From: Macrothele yani | Lineage: Eukaryota; Arthropoda; Arachnida; Araneae; Macrothelidae | NCBI GenBank assembly: GCA_039090855.1 | Contig: CM077027.1 | Span: forward strand, 102,218,424-102,282,423 | Direction of reading: 5' to 3' | DNA: 64,000 nt | Part shown: in pieces, positions 1-10,509 of the stretch | Numbering within the stretch: position 1 is the stretch's first letter | Layout: each line of letters begins with the position of its first letter | Position numbers and translations under genes: made by a program | Notes under the pieces: model-generated | Database searches by the model: none | The model's input: only the letters and a program-made list of their open reading frames with translations | Told to the model about the DNA's origin: nothing

Positions 1-75
1 AATGATCGCAGATGCGATCATTTACATTGATCGCAGATGTGATATCAGCGGCAAACGCACGTGTAAGGAGTGAAA

Positions 76-1030
76 ATGTCTGTACGACGTCACGGGGAAT
101 CTTCCGATCATACAGGCACTTAACCAGAGGCTTCATCATGAGTCTACGTACGAATGATTGGTCTCCGCATCGCCTCGCGGCGGAAACGTATCGGGATGCG
201 ACAACTGTCGTGACGACAGTGATTGTAAGAAGGTAATGTGTGTTTCCATACTAGGACTGATGCACGTTGGAGGATGTGTGAAAGCCTCGAACGCCACATT
301 CGACAGCAAGCCACAGCAGGTGTCATTCGACAAGGCAGCTATGGACATCCCGTATCGACATTGACTGTGAATCGCAGATAGGCTAAGGCAGGTTTACATA
401 TCGCCAGCCATTATGACGACTTCTACTCACCGCAGCACATTGTCGCTGAAGGTTGCAGTGGTGCCGTGCCAGATGTGCATGGCGGTATGAATGAAACACT
501 GTCGCATTCAGCGACGAGTCTCGTTTCTTCCTAGCGACAATGATCGCCGATTGAGGGTCTCTAGCCGATGTGGTCAGCTGGCTGATCTTACTGCTGTCCG
601 TGAGTGTGATACGTCTCTTCAGTCCAGTGTTATGGAGCGCTATCAATTTCAACAGTTGTTCACGGCTAGTACGGATAGTAGGTTTAATAGTCGATGAGGT
701 GGTGTAGCCCGTTTTGTTAATGTATCTCATTTTCAACTAGACAAAACTCTCCCGCACACTGCTAACATCAGTAGATAGTGCATATAAGGCATCCAGGTGA
801 TAGATCCCCTAGCCAGCACAATCCCAAGTATTCCCCCGGAAGAGAACGTGTGGAACGTCACTGGCAGGCGACTTGAAGCCTCTGCACGACCCCATCGTGA
901 TATCGATAAATTGTGGACACAGGTCAACATGGTCAGCGACACCTCAGGACACCATCCCGAGACTTTTTTACTCAGTGCCACGCCGTGTTGCCGAATGTAC
1001 AGACCAGCATGGAAGTCATATGACCTATAA
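76..1030 (+). pseudogene. Decayed Tc1-like transposase, Tcb1-like
   Basis: A cut-and-paste transposase relic. Frames shift repeatedly, but the order of motifs is that of a Tc1 transposase. An N-terminal helix-turn-helix segment (RGFIMSLR, then LAAET) lies near 130-190. A basic linker with RQPL and WCRARCAW follows at about 400-480. The first catalytic block FSDESRF is at about 506-526. The second catalytic region survives only as DKTLPHTAN near 741-767. A PPEENVW-like third block is at about 835-855. The middle, between the first and second catalytic residues, is mostly unrecognisable. Several stops and indels exclude function. Family membership is seen from motifs. The subfamily (arthropod Tcb1-like, from the RRPLR and WCRAR style linker) is inference. 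Confidence 0.75.
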
Positions 1031-2109
1031 TTCAGGCCATATATACTATCTCCTTACTCATTGTATTCATGTAATCCCACAGAAATGAAATCACTTCTTT
1101 TCCACCTACTTGTGTTGTAAGTTTGGTCTCTTGTCGTGCATTGCTTCGTGATGTAGCATTTTCTATGTCATGAAGTGTAAGTTTCAATGATCCATCAAGC
1201 ACACAAATGTGAAATTGGATAAACCGCCCTGTGTGTCAGGGGATCACTTTCGGTAAATTCATCCAATATATCATTGAAGGCATACACCATTCAACCGCCA
1301 CCGTTACAATGTATCCCTACGCTGAGGTCCGATCCAACTATTTAACCATACTACAAACGAACCGTTCAGTGGAGCAACTAATCAAACAGTCTAACATCTT
1401 ACCATAGAACAAGGGGAGGGGGTTAGAGCTTTCAGAACCTAACGGTAAGAAAGGAGCACATCGTAAACGACTGCTTCCATCAAGTAGCACCATTTTCAGG
1501 GCAAACGTGAGCATTCCACCTTGCATATGCAATGGTGATCGAATTACCGAAAGAGCTCTTCATTCCAAGGTGAGTTCTTCCAAACTCAAATACAGTGACA
1601 GTTTATCACAATTATTCCTCAGTGTGAGCGTACAATTATTTCCTAAGTATTTCTATCTAGAAACGAACTATTTATTCTGACTATTTGAAAAAAAAAAAGA
1701 AAACTGCTAAAAATGTGTTCAATACTTTGTTTCCATAAGCCTTCATCATGTGCTCATTAGTGCTTATACACCATACTTTAGAAACTTTTCATCAGTTTGC
1801 GCGCGCAGCTACAAAGGCAAAGCACTAATCTCGTATTTTTGTTCTTTTAAAGATACAGAACATCAACAGACAGCTTGATTGTGAAGGATCAGATTACATC
1901 GCAACAGAAAAGAAAGTTTCCTAACTGCATATTTTTCATTTATACTTAGTCGAACAATCTAATCTACCATAATATATTTAAAGTATACGAAACGAAAACA
2001 TTCCTTTGATGTTCTATAAATTTCTAAAAGCAAAACAACAACGAAGAAGTGAAGCTTATGTTTTCAAATGACGGATCATAGTATACGTAGAAGACCTGGA
2101 AATTATATG
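1031..2109. other. Non-coding stretch, nothing recognised
   Basis: AT-rich sequence with short A runs. No open frame here shows a domain I recognise, and I see no terminal repeats. It is probably intergenic or intronic. Confidence 0.5.
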
Positions 2110-2190
2110 TCAGGGCAACTGGCACCAAAAGACGGGGAGAACCAGTCCCGAAAGAACACAACATCCTTGTTATATCTAAAATTGGAATCC
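2110..2190 (-). repeat. Degenerate tRNA-SINE body fragment
   Basis: The stretch with ACTGGCACC, GGGGAGAACCAGT and AACACAACATCC matches, in order and in antisense, the body of the SINE family seen intact at 26865-27086. The tRNA-like head is too decayed to place. Confidence 0.5.
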
Positions 2191-2395
2191 AAGCCCATCA
2201 TTATAAAGAACCAAATACTGGCTCTCTCAGTAACAGCACTGCTCACTACACACAAATCAGCAATAACTCCTCATTCGGAGTTCTTCAAAATTCATATCAC
2301 ATGTGTTTAAAAAAGCGATTAAATCACAGGTGTACAATCGTGCGAGGACAAGGGGGACGTGTCCTCAACTTTTGGCTTTGGTTTGTTACCTAACA

Positions 2396-3697
2396 TACAA
2401 GGTGTGATAAAAAAATATCCAGACTGGTGGCGTAAGTTAGGAATCACGCAACATAGCAGGAAGCAGACCTTGGAACCTACTACGCATGTGCAGTGAGTCA
2501 GGTATTCCCTGCTCGCCCGGTTGTTCCACAGTAGCCTTTTGTCCTTACGTGTGTGATGCTGTACATCGCATTTGTCATGTAGAAAAAAATTATCAACGGA
2601 TATGCATCAGATTTGATCAAAAACTTGACAAAGCTTGCAAAGACACATACGTAAAGTTACAGAAAGTCTATAGGAAGGATTGTGTGAGTCTTCACACAAG
2701 TTTATGACATTATGAGTGATATAAACGTTTTACAAATGGTCCTGAAAGTGTTGAGAGTGATAAACACTCTGGGAGGCCCGAAACCAGCAAAAATGGAAAC
2801 AATGTCGAACTTGCGTGCACAGCTGTGCGAGAAAATCGCCAAATCACTATTTCTGAGTTATCTGAAGACTTCAACATTAGTTTCGGGTCAGTTCAGTCGA
2901 TTTTTACGGACCGTTTTGGTCTCAGCCAAATTTGGTCCAAAAACTGTTCTCAGATGAGGAAACATAGGCCCTTGTCTCAGCCGCTAGTGATCTACTTGAG
3001 TGGGTCCAAAACGACGAGAACTTGAAAACTATCATAACTGGTAATGAATCGTGGGCTTATGGGCACGAATACGAACCAGAAACTCAACCCCAATTTTCAC
3101 AGAGGGAGACCACAAACTCTCCCAGACGCAAAACACATACGACAGAACCGCAGCAATGTGGAAACAATGCTAACTGGGATTTCTAGCCATAATGTGCATC
3201 ATGAACGCGCTCCATGGAATTGGGCATCATAAATACGATCCATCAGGCCAGACAATCAACAAGGAGTATTACTGTCAAGTTTTGCGGTGTTTGAGGGACG
3301 CAGTTCATCGCAAAAGGCCGACATTGCATGAGAGTGGCAACTCCGCCGTGATAACTCTCCTGCCCATGCATCGTAACTTGTGCACTAGTTTCTTACTAAG
3401 CACCGCATTGCACAGGTCCGACATCCACCCTATTTGGCAGTTCGCGCTCCTTGCGCCTTTTTCCTTTTACCCAAAATCAAAAGATTTCGAGATATTAAGA
3501 AAATGCAAGAGAATGCGACGAAGCAACTGCTCGCTATTTCAGAAGATGGCTTCAAAAAATGCTTCGAGCAGTGGAAACAGCGCTGGGCTAAGTGTGTGGC
3601 TCCGGAACAGGACTACTTTGAAGGCAATTAAATTTCAAATCTGCAAGTCTTGTACTCTATTTTTTTAATAAATCAAGCCTGGATATTACGCCTTGTA
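2396..3697 (+). mobile_element. Mariner element with degenerate terminal repeats
   Basis: About 1.3 kb. It begins TACAAGGTGTGAT..ATCCAG and ends CTGGATATTACGCCTTGTA. The two ends are inverted copies with one small indel, and TA lies at both outer boundaries. Size, TA target and the encoded protein all fit the mariner family. Several frameshifts make it a fossil. Confidence 0.88.
2577..3631 (+). pseudogene. Mariner transposase pseudogene (D,D34D family)
   Basis: Mariner transposase spread over several frames. The N-terminal helix-turn-helix region (QRICIRFDQKL) starts near 2590. The second DNA-binding part, ISFGSVQSIF, is at about 2875-2910. The first catalytic block reads GNESWAYG near 3040, where mariners normally have GDESW, so the catalytic Asp has become Asn. 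The second block, DNSPAHA, is near 3350 after a frameshift. The C-terminus, from ENATKQLLAISEDGF to the stop at 3629-3631, is well preserved. The length matches the roughly 345-residue family. With several frameshifts and a lost catalytic Asp it cannot encode an active enzyme. Confidence 0.85.
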
Positions 3698-3907
3698 TTA
3701 TATGCTTCCCTAAAATTTTCAATTTCGAAACCTCATTATTTCTATTATTTAAATTCAAATTCAAAATGAGTACTACATTTTTACTAACATCAAACGCATC
3801 GTCGTGAGATTATTTTTGTCTTCATACCAATGAGTGTAATACAATCCCATGGGAACGGGCGGAATTTGCTACATCAGATGGATGGGTAAGGCTTAGTCCG
3901 AGCTGGG

Positions 3908-4235
3908 CCGCGGGTGGACCTAGTGGTAAACGCTTGTGACTGCCACGGAAAAGACCTCGGGTTCGTCCCAGCAGGTACAAACGTTCGAACCACTAAATAA
4001 CTGCCGTGCATCGGATGGGCACGTTAAGCCGTCGGTAATAAAATAAGGTACTGGCCCCGCGGTAATAAAATAATGGCGTCTTCCTCCCCTTTCTACCTCG
4101 CTTCCGTGTCACTTTCCTATCGGGTGCACTAGCCCAAATCTCCTAGCTTCCTATTTCTAAGGTTTGTTTAAGACCTGGGGTCAGACACTCCCTTCCTAAA
4201 ATCCTCTACATATGATCTGATCTGATCTTAGTCTG
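3908..4235 (+). repeat. SINE family 2 (tRNA-derived), plus copy
   Basis: A tRNA-like head (GGGTGGACCTAGTGGTAAACGC as an A-box region, GGGTTCGTCCC as a B-box) is followed by a unique body ending CCTTCCTAAAATCCTCTAC and an ATCTG-type tail. An antisense copy sits at 28516-28792. Two dispersed copies sharing both ends show it is a real retroposed family. Confidence 0.75.
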
Positions 4236-4254
4236 AGCTCCAACTCTCCGCCTT

Positions 4255-4372
4255 ACGACTTTGCACCCTTTGTGAAAACATAAATTTGTCCGTGACGCAA
4301 TCGAACTCGTGCCCTCTCACTCCGGAGTAAGTTGCTCTCCCAACTAAGCTACACGGATGGAATGTATCGCTG
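4255..4372 (-). repeat. tRNA-like sequence, antisense
   Basis: Read on the minus strand, GTGTAGCTTAGTTGGGAGAG resembles a Pol III A box and GAGTTCGATTGC a B box, with an anticodon-like CTTAC..GTGAG stem between them. The loop has only six bases and the acceptor ends do not pair well. A tRNA-derived SINE head is more likely than a working tRNA gene. Confidence 0.5.
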
Positions 4373-4481
4373 CAGATGTCTTCTTGACACGTGCTTTACC
4401 TCTGTAGTACGTCGCACCTTCCTTTTTCTTTTTGCCTGCTTCGGATAGCTTATGCAATCAGCAGACCCAGAGTAACCCTAA

Positions 4482-6025
4482 TACACTGCCGGACAATTGC
4501 TAAGGACGGATGACAATAGCAACGATAGCAACCATAAAATGGAAGGCAGGAAAATGTGGAAATTAGCATAAGTGCGGGATATAGTAAGACGTGTTGTGCG
4601 TATGCAAATTTTGGATTGCCAAACTTGTTCGTGACGTAATAGCGCTGATAAGAGATATAAAGGATTTGACGCGTATTGACCGTTGTTGTTCAAACACCAA
4701 AGTTGAAAGGGAAAGAATCAATTGACGAACTTGCAAGTTTCAGTATGTCTTCCCGACATCACCTAGATGATTTTACGCGTGGCCGTATTATTGGCCAGAT
4801 TGAAGAAGGGCGAAAAATAACAGATGTTGCCAGGGAGTTCGACGTCAGCCACAGTGTTGTTTCAAGGCTTTGGAAATCATTTCAAACAAATGGAGAGTGT
4901 AGCAAACGTCACGGGGGAGGTCGTGTTCGCAGTACGACACCTGCAGAAGATCGGTACATAGTGCGATCAACAAAAAGACACCGGCGCAGTACAGCTAGTG
5001 AGGTAGCAAATCAGTTTATGGCTGCTACTGGCAAGCGGATCTACCGAAAAACTGTCGCCAGACGTTTGCATGAAGGAGGACTATACGCCCGCCGTCCTGT
5101 TGTGTGCATCCCATTGTCCAGACGTCACCGTACCACCCGTTTGCAATGTAATCATCAACATCGCAATTGGACTGATAACGACTGGTCTGCTGTCCTCCTC
5201 AGATGAGAGTAGATACAGTCTATCGTCTGATTGTCGACGACAACTGATCTGGCGTGATAGTGGTACTGCATATTGTCCAGCAAACATAAAGGAAAGGGAC
5301 CGATATCCGACATGTAGTGTCATGGTATGGGCTTGCATCATGATCAATGGCCGTACGTCCCTCTATGTGCTTCCAACTGGGACTATGACTGGCCAACGAT
5401 ACATTAATGATGTTCTGCTACCTCATGTTCGCATGTTCCGTGGTGCTGCCGGTGATAGATTCATTTTCATGGACGACAACGCAAGATGTCATCGAACAGT
5501 CGTTGTTCAGGAGTGTCTTGAGAGCGAGGATATTCAACGCCTCGTATGGCCAGCACGTTCTCCAGATCTGAATCCCATTGAAAATGTGTGGGATGCTTTG
5601 GGGAGGAGTCTTGCTGGTCGCCAATTCCCTACAATAAACAAGGACACCCTCATCCGTGCACTGACAGAGGAATGGGATAAATTACCCCAACAGCTGCTTG
5701 ATAATGTTGTGCAAAGCATGACACGACGTGTGGAATCTTGCATCGCCCTCCATGGTGGCCATATCCCGTATTGACATCTTACGCCGGAACGCCTGCGGAC
5801 GGTAATTGCATTTTTTTCACGTTTACATATTCTGCACAAAATGGCCTGTTTTTCCCTTGAACACGTTCCAAAGCCTTCTGGATTTTAGAGCACAATAAAT
5901 TGTTTTTCTTGTAATGTCCTGGCATTCTGACATTATTTTATTTCACTTGGCATCCAACCACACTTACTTATTTATGCGCTATATAGCCGTTTATGATCCG
6001 TCCTTAGCAATTGTCCAGCAGTGTA
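4482..6025 (+). mobile_element. Near-complete Tc1-like element, DD34E
   Basis: About 1.54 kb between TA dinucleotides. Terminal repeats begin CACTGCCGGACAATTGCTAA at the left and CACTGCTGGACAATTGCTAA at the right (read inward). They differ at one base over about 27 bp. It contains one transposase gene and abuts the next Tc1-like element at its right end. Confidence 0.93.
4745..5774 (+). pseudogene. Tc1-like transposase with one frameshift
   Basis: The ATG at 4745 opens a paired helix-turn-helix region (HHLDDFTRGRIIGQIEEG). The frame runs to about 5200, just before the first catalytic block. There a net +1 shift moves it into the frame ending at 5774. The first block is SSDESRY (about 5202-5222), the second MDDNARCHR (about 5470) and the third PDLNPIENVWD (about 5565-5595). 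There are 34 residues between the second Asp and the Glu, the DD34E signature. The C-terminus GGHIPY matches the copies at 14.5 and 24.2 kb. All catalytic residues are present and only the frameshift breaks the gene. The upstream in-frame extension to 4676 has no family support, so the ATG was chosen. Confidence 0.92.
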
Positions 6026-6122
6026 TTTAAGGTGTCAAAAAACTGGGAAGGGTGTTACCATTTTTATTACATACTACCACACCCATGCGGTAAATCGTAT
6101 CATCCGTAAACGACATGTATTA

Positions 6123-7346
6123 TACACTGAGTGGCCACTTTATTATGACCACCCCCTCAGTACTTCGTTGGGCCACTTTTTGACTTTAATACTGCGTCGA
6201 TTCTTCGTGGCATGGACTCCACGAGATATTGATAGGTGGTTTGTGGAATCTGAGACCACGCTTGATGAATAGCACTTTCCAGGAGTATGAGATTGCAGGG
6301 TTATGGATCCAGCTGTCTGATGGCTAGTTCAACTTCATCCCACAAATTCTCAATGGGGTTGAGATCTGGAGATTATGGGGGACACCTAAGCAAAGTAAAC
6401 TCACCGGCATATTCCTGAAACCAATCCTGTACAATACGAGCACTATGGAAGGACGCATTATCTTGTTGAAAGTAGCCATCGCCATTGGGATAAACCATCC
6501 ACATGACAGGATGCACTTGGTCCACAACGATGTTTAGATATGATGTGCCAGTCAGACGTTGATCAACACGAATTAAAGGGCCCAAAGCATGCCAGGAAAA
6601 CATCCCCCAAACCATAACGTTGCCTCCACCAGCTTGAACGGTTGTAGCAATGCATTTGGGGTCCATGCTTTCGCGCTGTTTCCGCCAAATTCTCACTCTG
6701 CCATCGGCATGGTGCAACTCAAAACGTGATTCATTGGACCACATAATTTGTTTCCAGTTATCTACTGCACAATCCTTGTGCTCCTGTGCGAACTGGAGAC
6801 GTTTTCTCTTGTTAACTGCACACAACAAAGGTGTTCGAACAGGCCTTCCGCTTCCATATCCCATCCGATGCAGTGTACGGCGAACAGTGCGTGCAGAGAT
6901 CATTTGAGGGGATCCTGGATTAAGATGGTCTGTAATTTGCTGCACTGTTGCCCTTCTGTTGTCTGTTACCAGTCTGGACACTCTCCGTTCCGCCCGAGCA
7001 GGCACTAGTTGATGACGACCACATGTTGCACGTAGAGACCCAGCTTTTTGGTTGACAGTCCAGCCTTTAAACACTTTAACAACAACTTCTCTGGAACATT
7101 TCACGAATGCGGCTGTTTCGGTGATACTCGCTCCATGGCTCCAAGCTCCTACAACCATCCCACGTTGAAAGTCCGTCAAATCGCATTTTTTACCCATCTC
7201 GTCACTCAAAAATCACTTCTACTACTGTCGCAAGCACTAAGCTTTCCGTTTTTATACTAGCTTCGCCCTCTGGCGGCAACAGCGTGCAGCCATAGCTCAT
7301 TTGCTTAAAACTGTCAGGTGGCATAATAAAGTGGCCACTCAGTGTA
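6123..7346 (-). mobile_element. Tc1/mariner element, DD36E type, nested
   Basis: About 1.2 kb bounded by TA. Terminal inverted repeats of about 30 bp both start CACTGAGTGGCCACTTTATT and show almost no divergence. One transposase lies on the minus strand. It is much better preserved than its host element, so it inserted later. Confidence 0.94.
6157..7197 (-). pseudogene. DD36E Tc1-like transposase, two nonsense codons
   Basis: A continuous frame of 347 codons from the ATG at 7197 (GKKCDLTDFQRGMVVGAW) to a stop at 6157-6159. The ATG was chosen over the in-frame TTG at 7209 because family members start with MGKK. Two nonsense codons interrupt it, at 6373-6375 (between RCPP and SPDLNPIENLWD) and at 6301-6303. 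The first catalytic block reads MWSNESRF, with Asn where the Asp should be. The second is FQQDNASFH and the third PIENLWD. There are 36 residues between the second Asp and the Glu, counting the stop codon. No frameshifts were found, so decay is recent and by point mutation. It would be inactive even without the stops. Confidence 0.92.
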
Positions 7347-7415
7347 TATAGAGGCAGATATCTCCACAAGTTCCAGTAGTAGCATTCGCAGTTCAGATAG
7401 CAGCTTATCAGGATT

Positions 7416-8690
7416 TAAGTGATTTCGAGCGTGGTATGATAGTCGGCTCCTGAGAGATGTGTCACTCCATCTTGGAAATTACCACAAAATTTGGATTTAC
7501 ACGGTCAACAATTTCAAAGATGTACCTGGACTAACCAAACTCAGGGGAGAAATCCAGAGTGCCAGACCGGTGTGGCCGCAGAAAAGTCCCGGACGATCGT
7601 GGACAGCTGCGTCTGGCACGCATCGTAACATTCGCAAGGCGTTCAACATTGCCGCAGATCACAACGCAATTCAATGCTGAGTCCAGTGTAGCATCAGCAT
7701 TTGGACAGTGCAACGTTCCACGTGTTCTACGGGGTTCCGGAGCCGACGGACCATCCGGGTGCCATTGCTGACCCGACGACACAAGACTGCGCCCCTCGCC
7801 TGGGCACGGGAACACCGCCATTGATGGATGCGAGATGACTGGAAACGTGCAGCCTGGTCCGACGAATCGTGGTGCCAACTGTTTCGGGCAGACGGCCGAC
7901 TCCGGGTGTGGCGACAATCCCACGAGGCAATGGATCCCGCATGCCTACATGAGAGAGTGCAGGACGGCTGTGGCGACAATCCCTCGAGGCAATGGATCCC
8001 GCATGCCTACATGGGAGAGTGCAGGACGGCTGTGGCTCTGTTATGGTGCTGGGTGTTTTCAGCTGGTACGCATTAGGATCGCTTATACGTCTGCAGACCT
8101 CTCTGACCGGCGGTAGCGGAGGGGCTAGGTAACTCGTAACCATCCTTGGGGATCATTTGCACCCATTCATGTCATGCAACCACTCCGACGGGTGCGACCT
8201 CTGCACCTCGACAATGCGCCACAGCACACGTCCACAATCGTCCGGTAATGGTTGGAAGAACACTCCATGGAGTTTGGCATCCTGACTTGGCCCTCTCGTT
8301 TGCCGGATTTAAACGTCATCGAACACATTTGGGATGCTGTTCAACGTGTTTTCAATGCCAGGATTCCTCCATCGATAAATATTACGTAATTGTTGGAACA
8401 CTCTTCAGAAAGCATAGTGTCCACCGTCTCCATAGTACTTACTACAGAGAGCTCGTGGAGTCAAAGTCCCGTCGGGTTGCTGCCGTTATCCGATCACCGA
8501 AGGACTTCTCCATCGGCGAATATTACGGAATTGTGGGAACACTCTTCAGAAAGCATAATGTGAACCGTCTCCACAGTACACAGAGCTCGTGGGGTCAAAG
8601 ACCCGTCGCGTTGCTGCCGTTATCCGATCGCGAGGAGAATCAACGCGGAATTAGAGATGTGTCCCAGTCTTTTTGGCACATCGGTGTATA
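7416..8690 (+). pseudogene. Tc1-like transposase remnant with internal tandem duplications
   Basis: Transposase in shifting frames: DLSDFERGMIVG near 7416, then AWSDESW with FRADGRLRVWRQSHEAMDPA at about 7850-7935. The catalytic DN block is represented by LDNAPQH near 8208. The third block, DLNVIEHIWDA, is near 8308-8340. The C-terminal LVESKSRRVAAVIR follows. Two segments are duplicated in tandem: 62 bp (7909-7970 and 7971-8032, frame-breaking) and 141 bp (8367-8507 and 8508-8648, frame-keeping). It is an inactive fossil. Confidence 0.8.
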
Positions 8691-8778
8691 TACATAGTTT
8701 CCACAGATGCTCATTACTCTCAGCTCGCAGTTCAAGCATTTACGCTCTTTAGTTGTCTGAATGATACAAAATACATAA

Positions 8779-8998
8779 CCGCCCCGGTGGCGCAGTGGTC
8801 TAAGCGATGGCCTGTGATCATTCGTTCGAACGGGGTCCGGGTTAGAATCCCAGTGAGGCATGGATGTTGTGTTTGTCTTACGGCACTAGCTCTCTCCCTT
8901 CCCTGGAACCAGTGGCCCTAAATTAGGGACAGGCGGCTGCTTAAAGCCCATTGAGCTGCTCACGGTGGTCGTTAAACCTTCAATCAAAAAACAAAACA
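8779..8998 (+). repeat. tRNA-derived SINE, family 1
   Basis: Starts GCCCCGGTGGCGCAGTGG (A box). The B box has one change, GGTTAGAATCC for GGTTCGAATCC. The body has CTCTCTCCCTTCCCTGG, CCCTAAATTAGGGAC and CACGGTGGTCGTTAAACC. The tail is A-rich (CAAAA repeats). Confidence 0.9.
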
Positions 8999-9538
8999 AA
9001 AACATATTGCACTGATTTCTTATTGAAATTATATAAATCACGGTAATTATTTAATGAAATATCGTTACACACCCATACACCCACATGTATCTGCAGACTA
9101 TTTAATCACAAAAAAATGCCCCCACTAACTTTTGAAAAAGCTGCCCATCTTGGAAATTAAGTACCATTCAAACGTTTACGTAATTCCATAATTTCATCAT
9201 AAAAATAAATTCCCCAAAGAATAAAAAACGTTATGCTTGCAGTGTGAAAGTACCCTCAAGCCAAAGGAAATTGTTTCCTTAAATTCGGATGGAAATACCC
9301 AGGCGTGCAAGTAATTAATTGGAAGGATGAATTCTAACGAAATAAAAACCATATTCCGAACTCTGTAATCTTTTTTATCTTTTTTTCATAGATCTTAGGT
9401 GTGAAAAATCGAAACCCCTTTCTCATTTGTATGTCGATGCGAAATCGGCCTCATGACCTCAAGTGACGCCATTAAAATCAGGAGGCGTGAACACCGGATT
9501 TCCATCGTCCTCGGTACTTGCTGACGTCATGGACTTAC
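8999..9538. other. Probable intron of the metalloproteinase gene
   Basis: AT-rich sequence directly downstream (minus strand) of the exon at 9539-9646. The donor site GTAAGT occupies 9533-9538. No further exon was seen here. Confidence 0.5.
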
Positions 9539-9646
9539 CTTGCAAGGCGTATCGTTTCCTCCTGGCAGATCCGCTGTGACCCACGCGATCACGAACGCCA
9601 CAACGAGGCATGTTCATCATGGTCAGCGTTGTATTGTCCAGCAAAC
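9539..9646 (-). CDS. Matrix metalloproteinase exon: cysteine switch and furin site
   Basis: An internal exon of 108 bp, 36 codons, phase 1 at both ends. It encodes LLDNTTLTMMNMPRCGVRD, the end of the peptidoglycan-binding-like prodomain plus the cysteine switch. In this family the switch cysteine binds the catalytic zinc and keeps the zymogen inactive. It is followed by SARRKRYALQ, a furin recognition site (RRKR) expected to be cut in the secretory pathway to activate the enzyme. The acceptor is TTCCTTGTATTTCAG and the donor AAG|GTAAGT, both consensus. The split Gly codon joins perfectly to the exon at 12628-12751. The catalytic exons (HExxHxxGxxH) should follow at lower coordinates but were not found. 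Which metalloproteinase paralogue this is cannot be decided from the prodomain alone. Confidence 0.93.
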
Positions 9647-9949
9647 CTGAAATACAAGGAAAATACATTATGAAATTAATATCCATCAAACTTTCACTGA
9701 AAAATATTTGGGTAATGCAATTATTAAAATAAGAAATACGAATCTACATATTCCAGAAGCATCTATTTCCACTGCATGTCTTATATTTGTATATACGTAC
9801 GTGAAGGCAAAATCTAAGAGACTAATTTTTTATTTGCTTGATAAATATTTAATAAGCACTTTCAAACCTTATAACGAACTAGGTGAAAGCTTATCAATAG
9901 TGACGGGGGAAAATAAGATATTAGAGTAATTTTTTGAAAACCATGTGCT

Positions 9950-10163
9950 GCCCCGGTGGCGCAGTGGTCTAAGCGATGGCTTCTGATCATTCGTCCGTAA
10001 GGGGTCCGGGTTCGAATCCCGGTGAGGCATGGATGTTGCGTTTGTCTTACGTCACTGGCTCTCTCCCTTCCCTGGAACCAGTGGCCCTAAATTAGGGACG
10101 GACGACTGCTTATAGCCCATTGAGTTGCTCACGGTGGTCGTTAAACCTCCAATAAAAAAAACA
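9950..10163 (+). repeat. tRNA-derived SINE, family 1
   Basis: Intact A box (GGTGGCGCAGTGGTC), B box (GGTTCGAATCC) and the shared body through GTGGTCGTTAAACCTCCAAT, with a short A-rich tail. It lies in the 3 kb intron between the two metalloproteinase exons, in antisense to that gene. Confidence 0.92.
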
Positions 10164-10234
10164 GGCATTTTTTTAGTGATGTCCAGTGAAAGTATGTTTC
10201 ATAAACAGTACAACATAGAAAAAAAATATATATA

Positions 10235-10330
10235 AAGTATATTGGTTGAGGCAGGGATTCGACAGTTAAAACAGGCAAGCGCTCTTTCCGCTGCGCCACC
10301 AAAGTGGGACAAACATTCAGACAAAGTAAT
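10235..10330 (-). repeat. tRNA-like repeat with partial second copy
   Basis: On the minus strand, GGTGGCGCAGCGGAAAGAGC is an A-box-like stretch and GTCGAATCCC a B-box-like one. The segment GCGCCACCAAAGTGGGACAA..CAGACAAAG (about 10293-10327) recurs with few changes at 10475-10509, so part of it was duplicated. Confidence 0.55.
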
Positions 10331-10509
10331 CTTATTGAAGACTTCAAGTTAGTCCAATACTGTTAAAGCCCCACAAACAGTGACTTCCTCAGTGCTTACG
10401 TAACAGAAGTAATCAGTGACGTCATTGGTTGCTTAGTAACATTAGGCATCTCTGTCAAAATATAAGATTTCCACTGCGCCATCAAAGTGGGACAAACGTT
10501 CAGACAAAG

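Larger units (their letters stand above)
6024..8690 (+). mobile_element. Old Tc1-like element split by a younger one
   Basis: The left end near 6024 (GTGTCAAAAAACTGGGAAGG) and the right end near 8690 (antisense GTGCCAAAAAGACTGGGACA) are inverted relatives. The transposase N-terminus, DLSDFERGMIVGS, starts only at about 7416, beyond the DD36E element at 6123-7346. The younger element therefore landed in the 5' untranslated part. The right terminus ends at TATA. Confidence 0.72.

Noticed and set aside
1..9538. Catalytic exon of the metalloproteinase on the minus strand
   Set aside because: I looked for an HExxHxxGxxH-type stretch and found none by eye. This range is almost filled by transposons.
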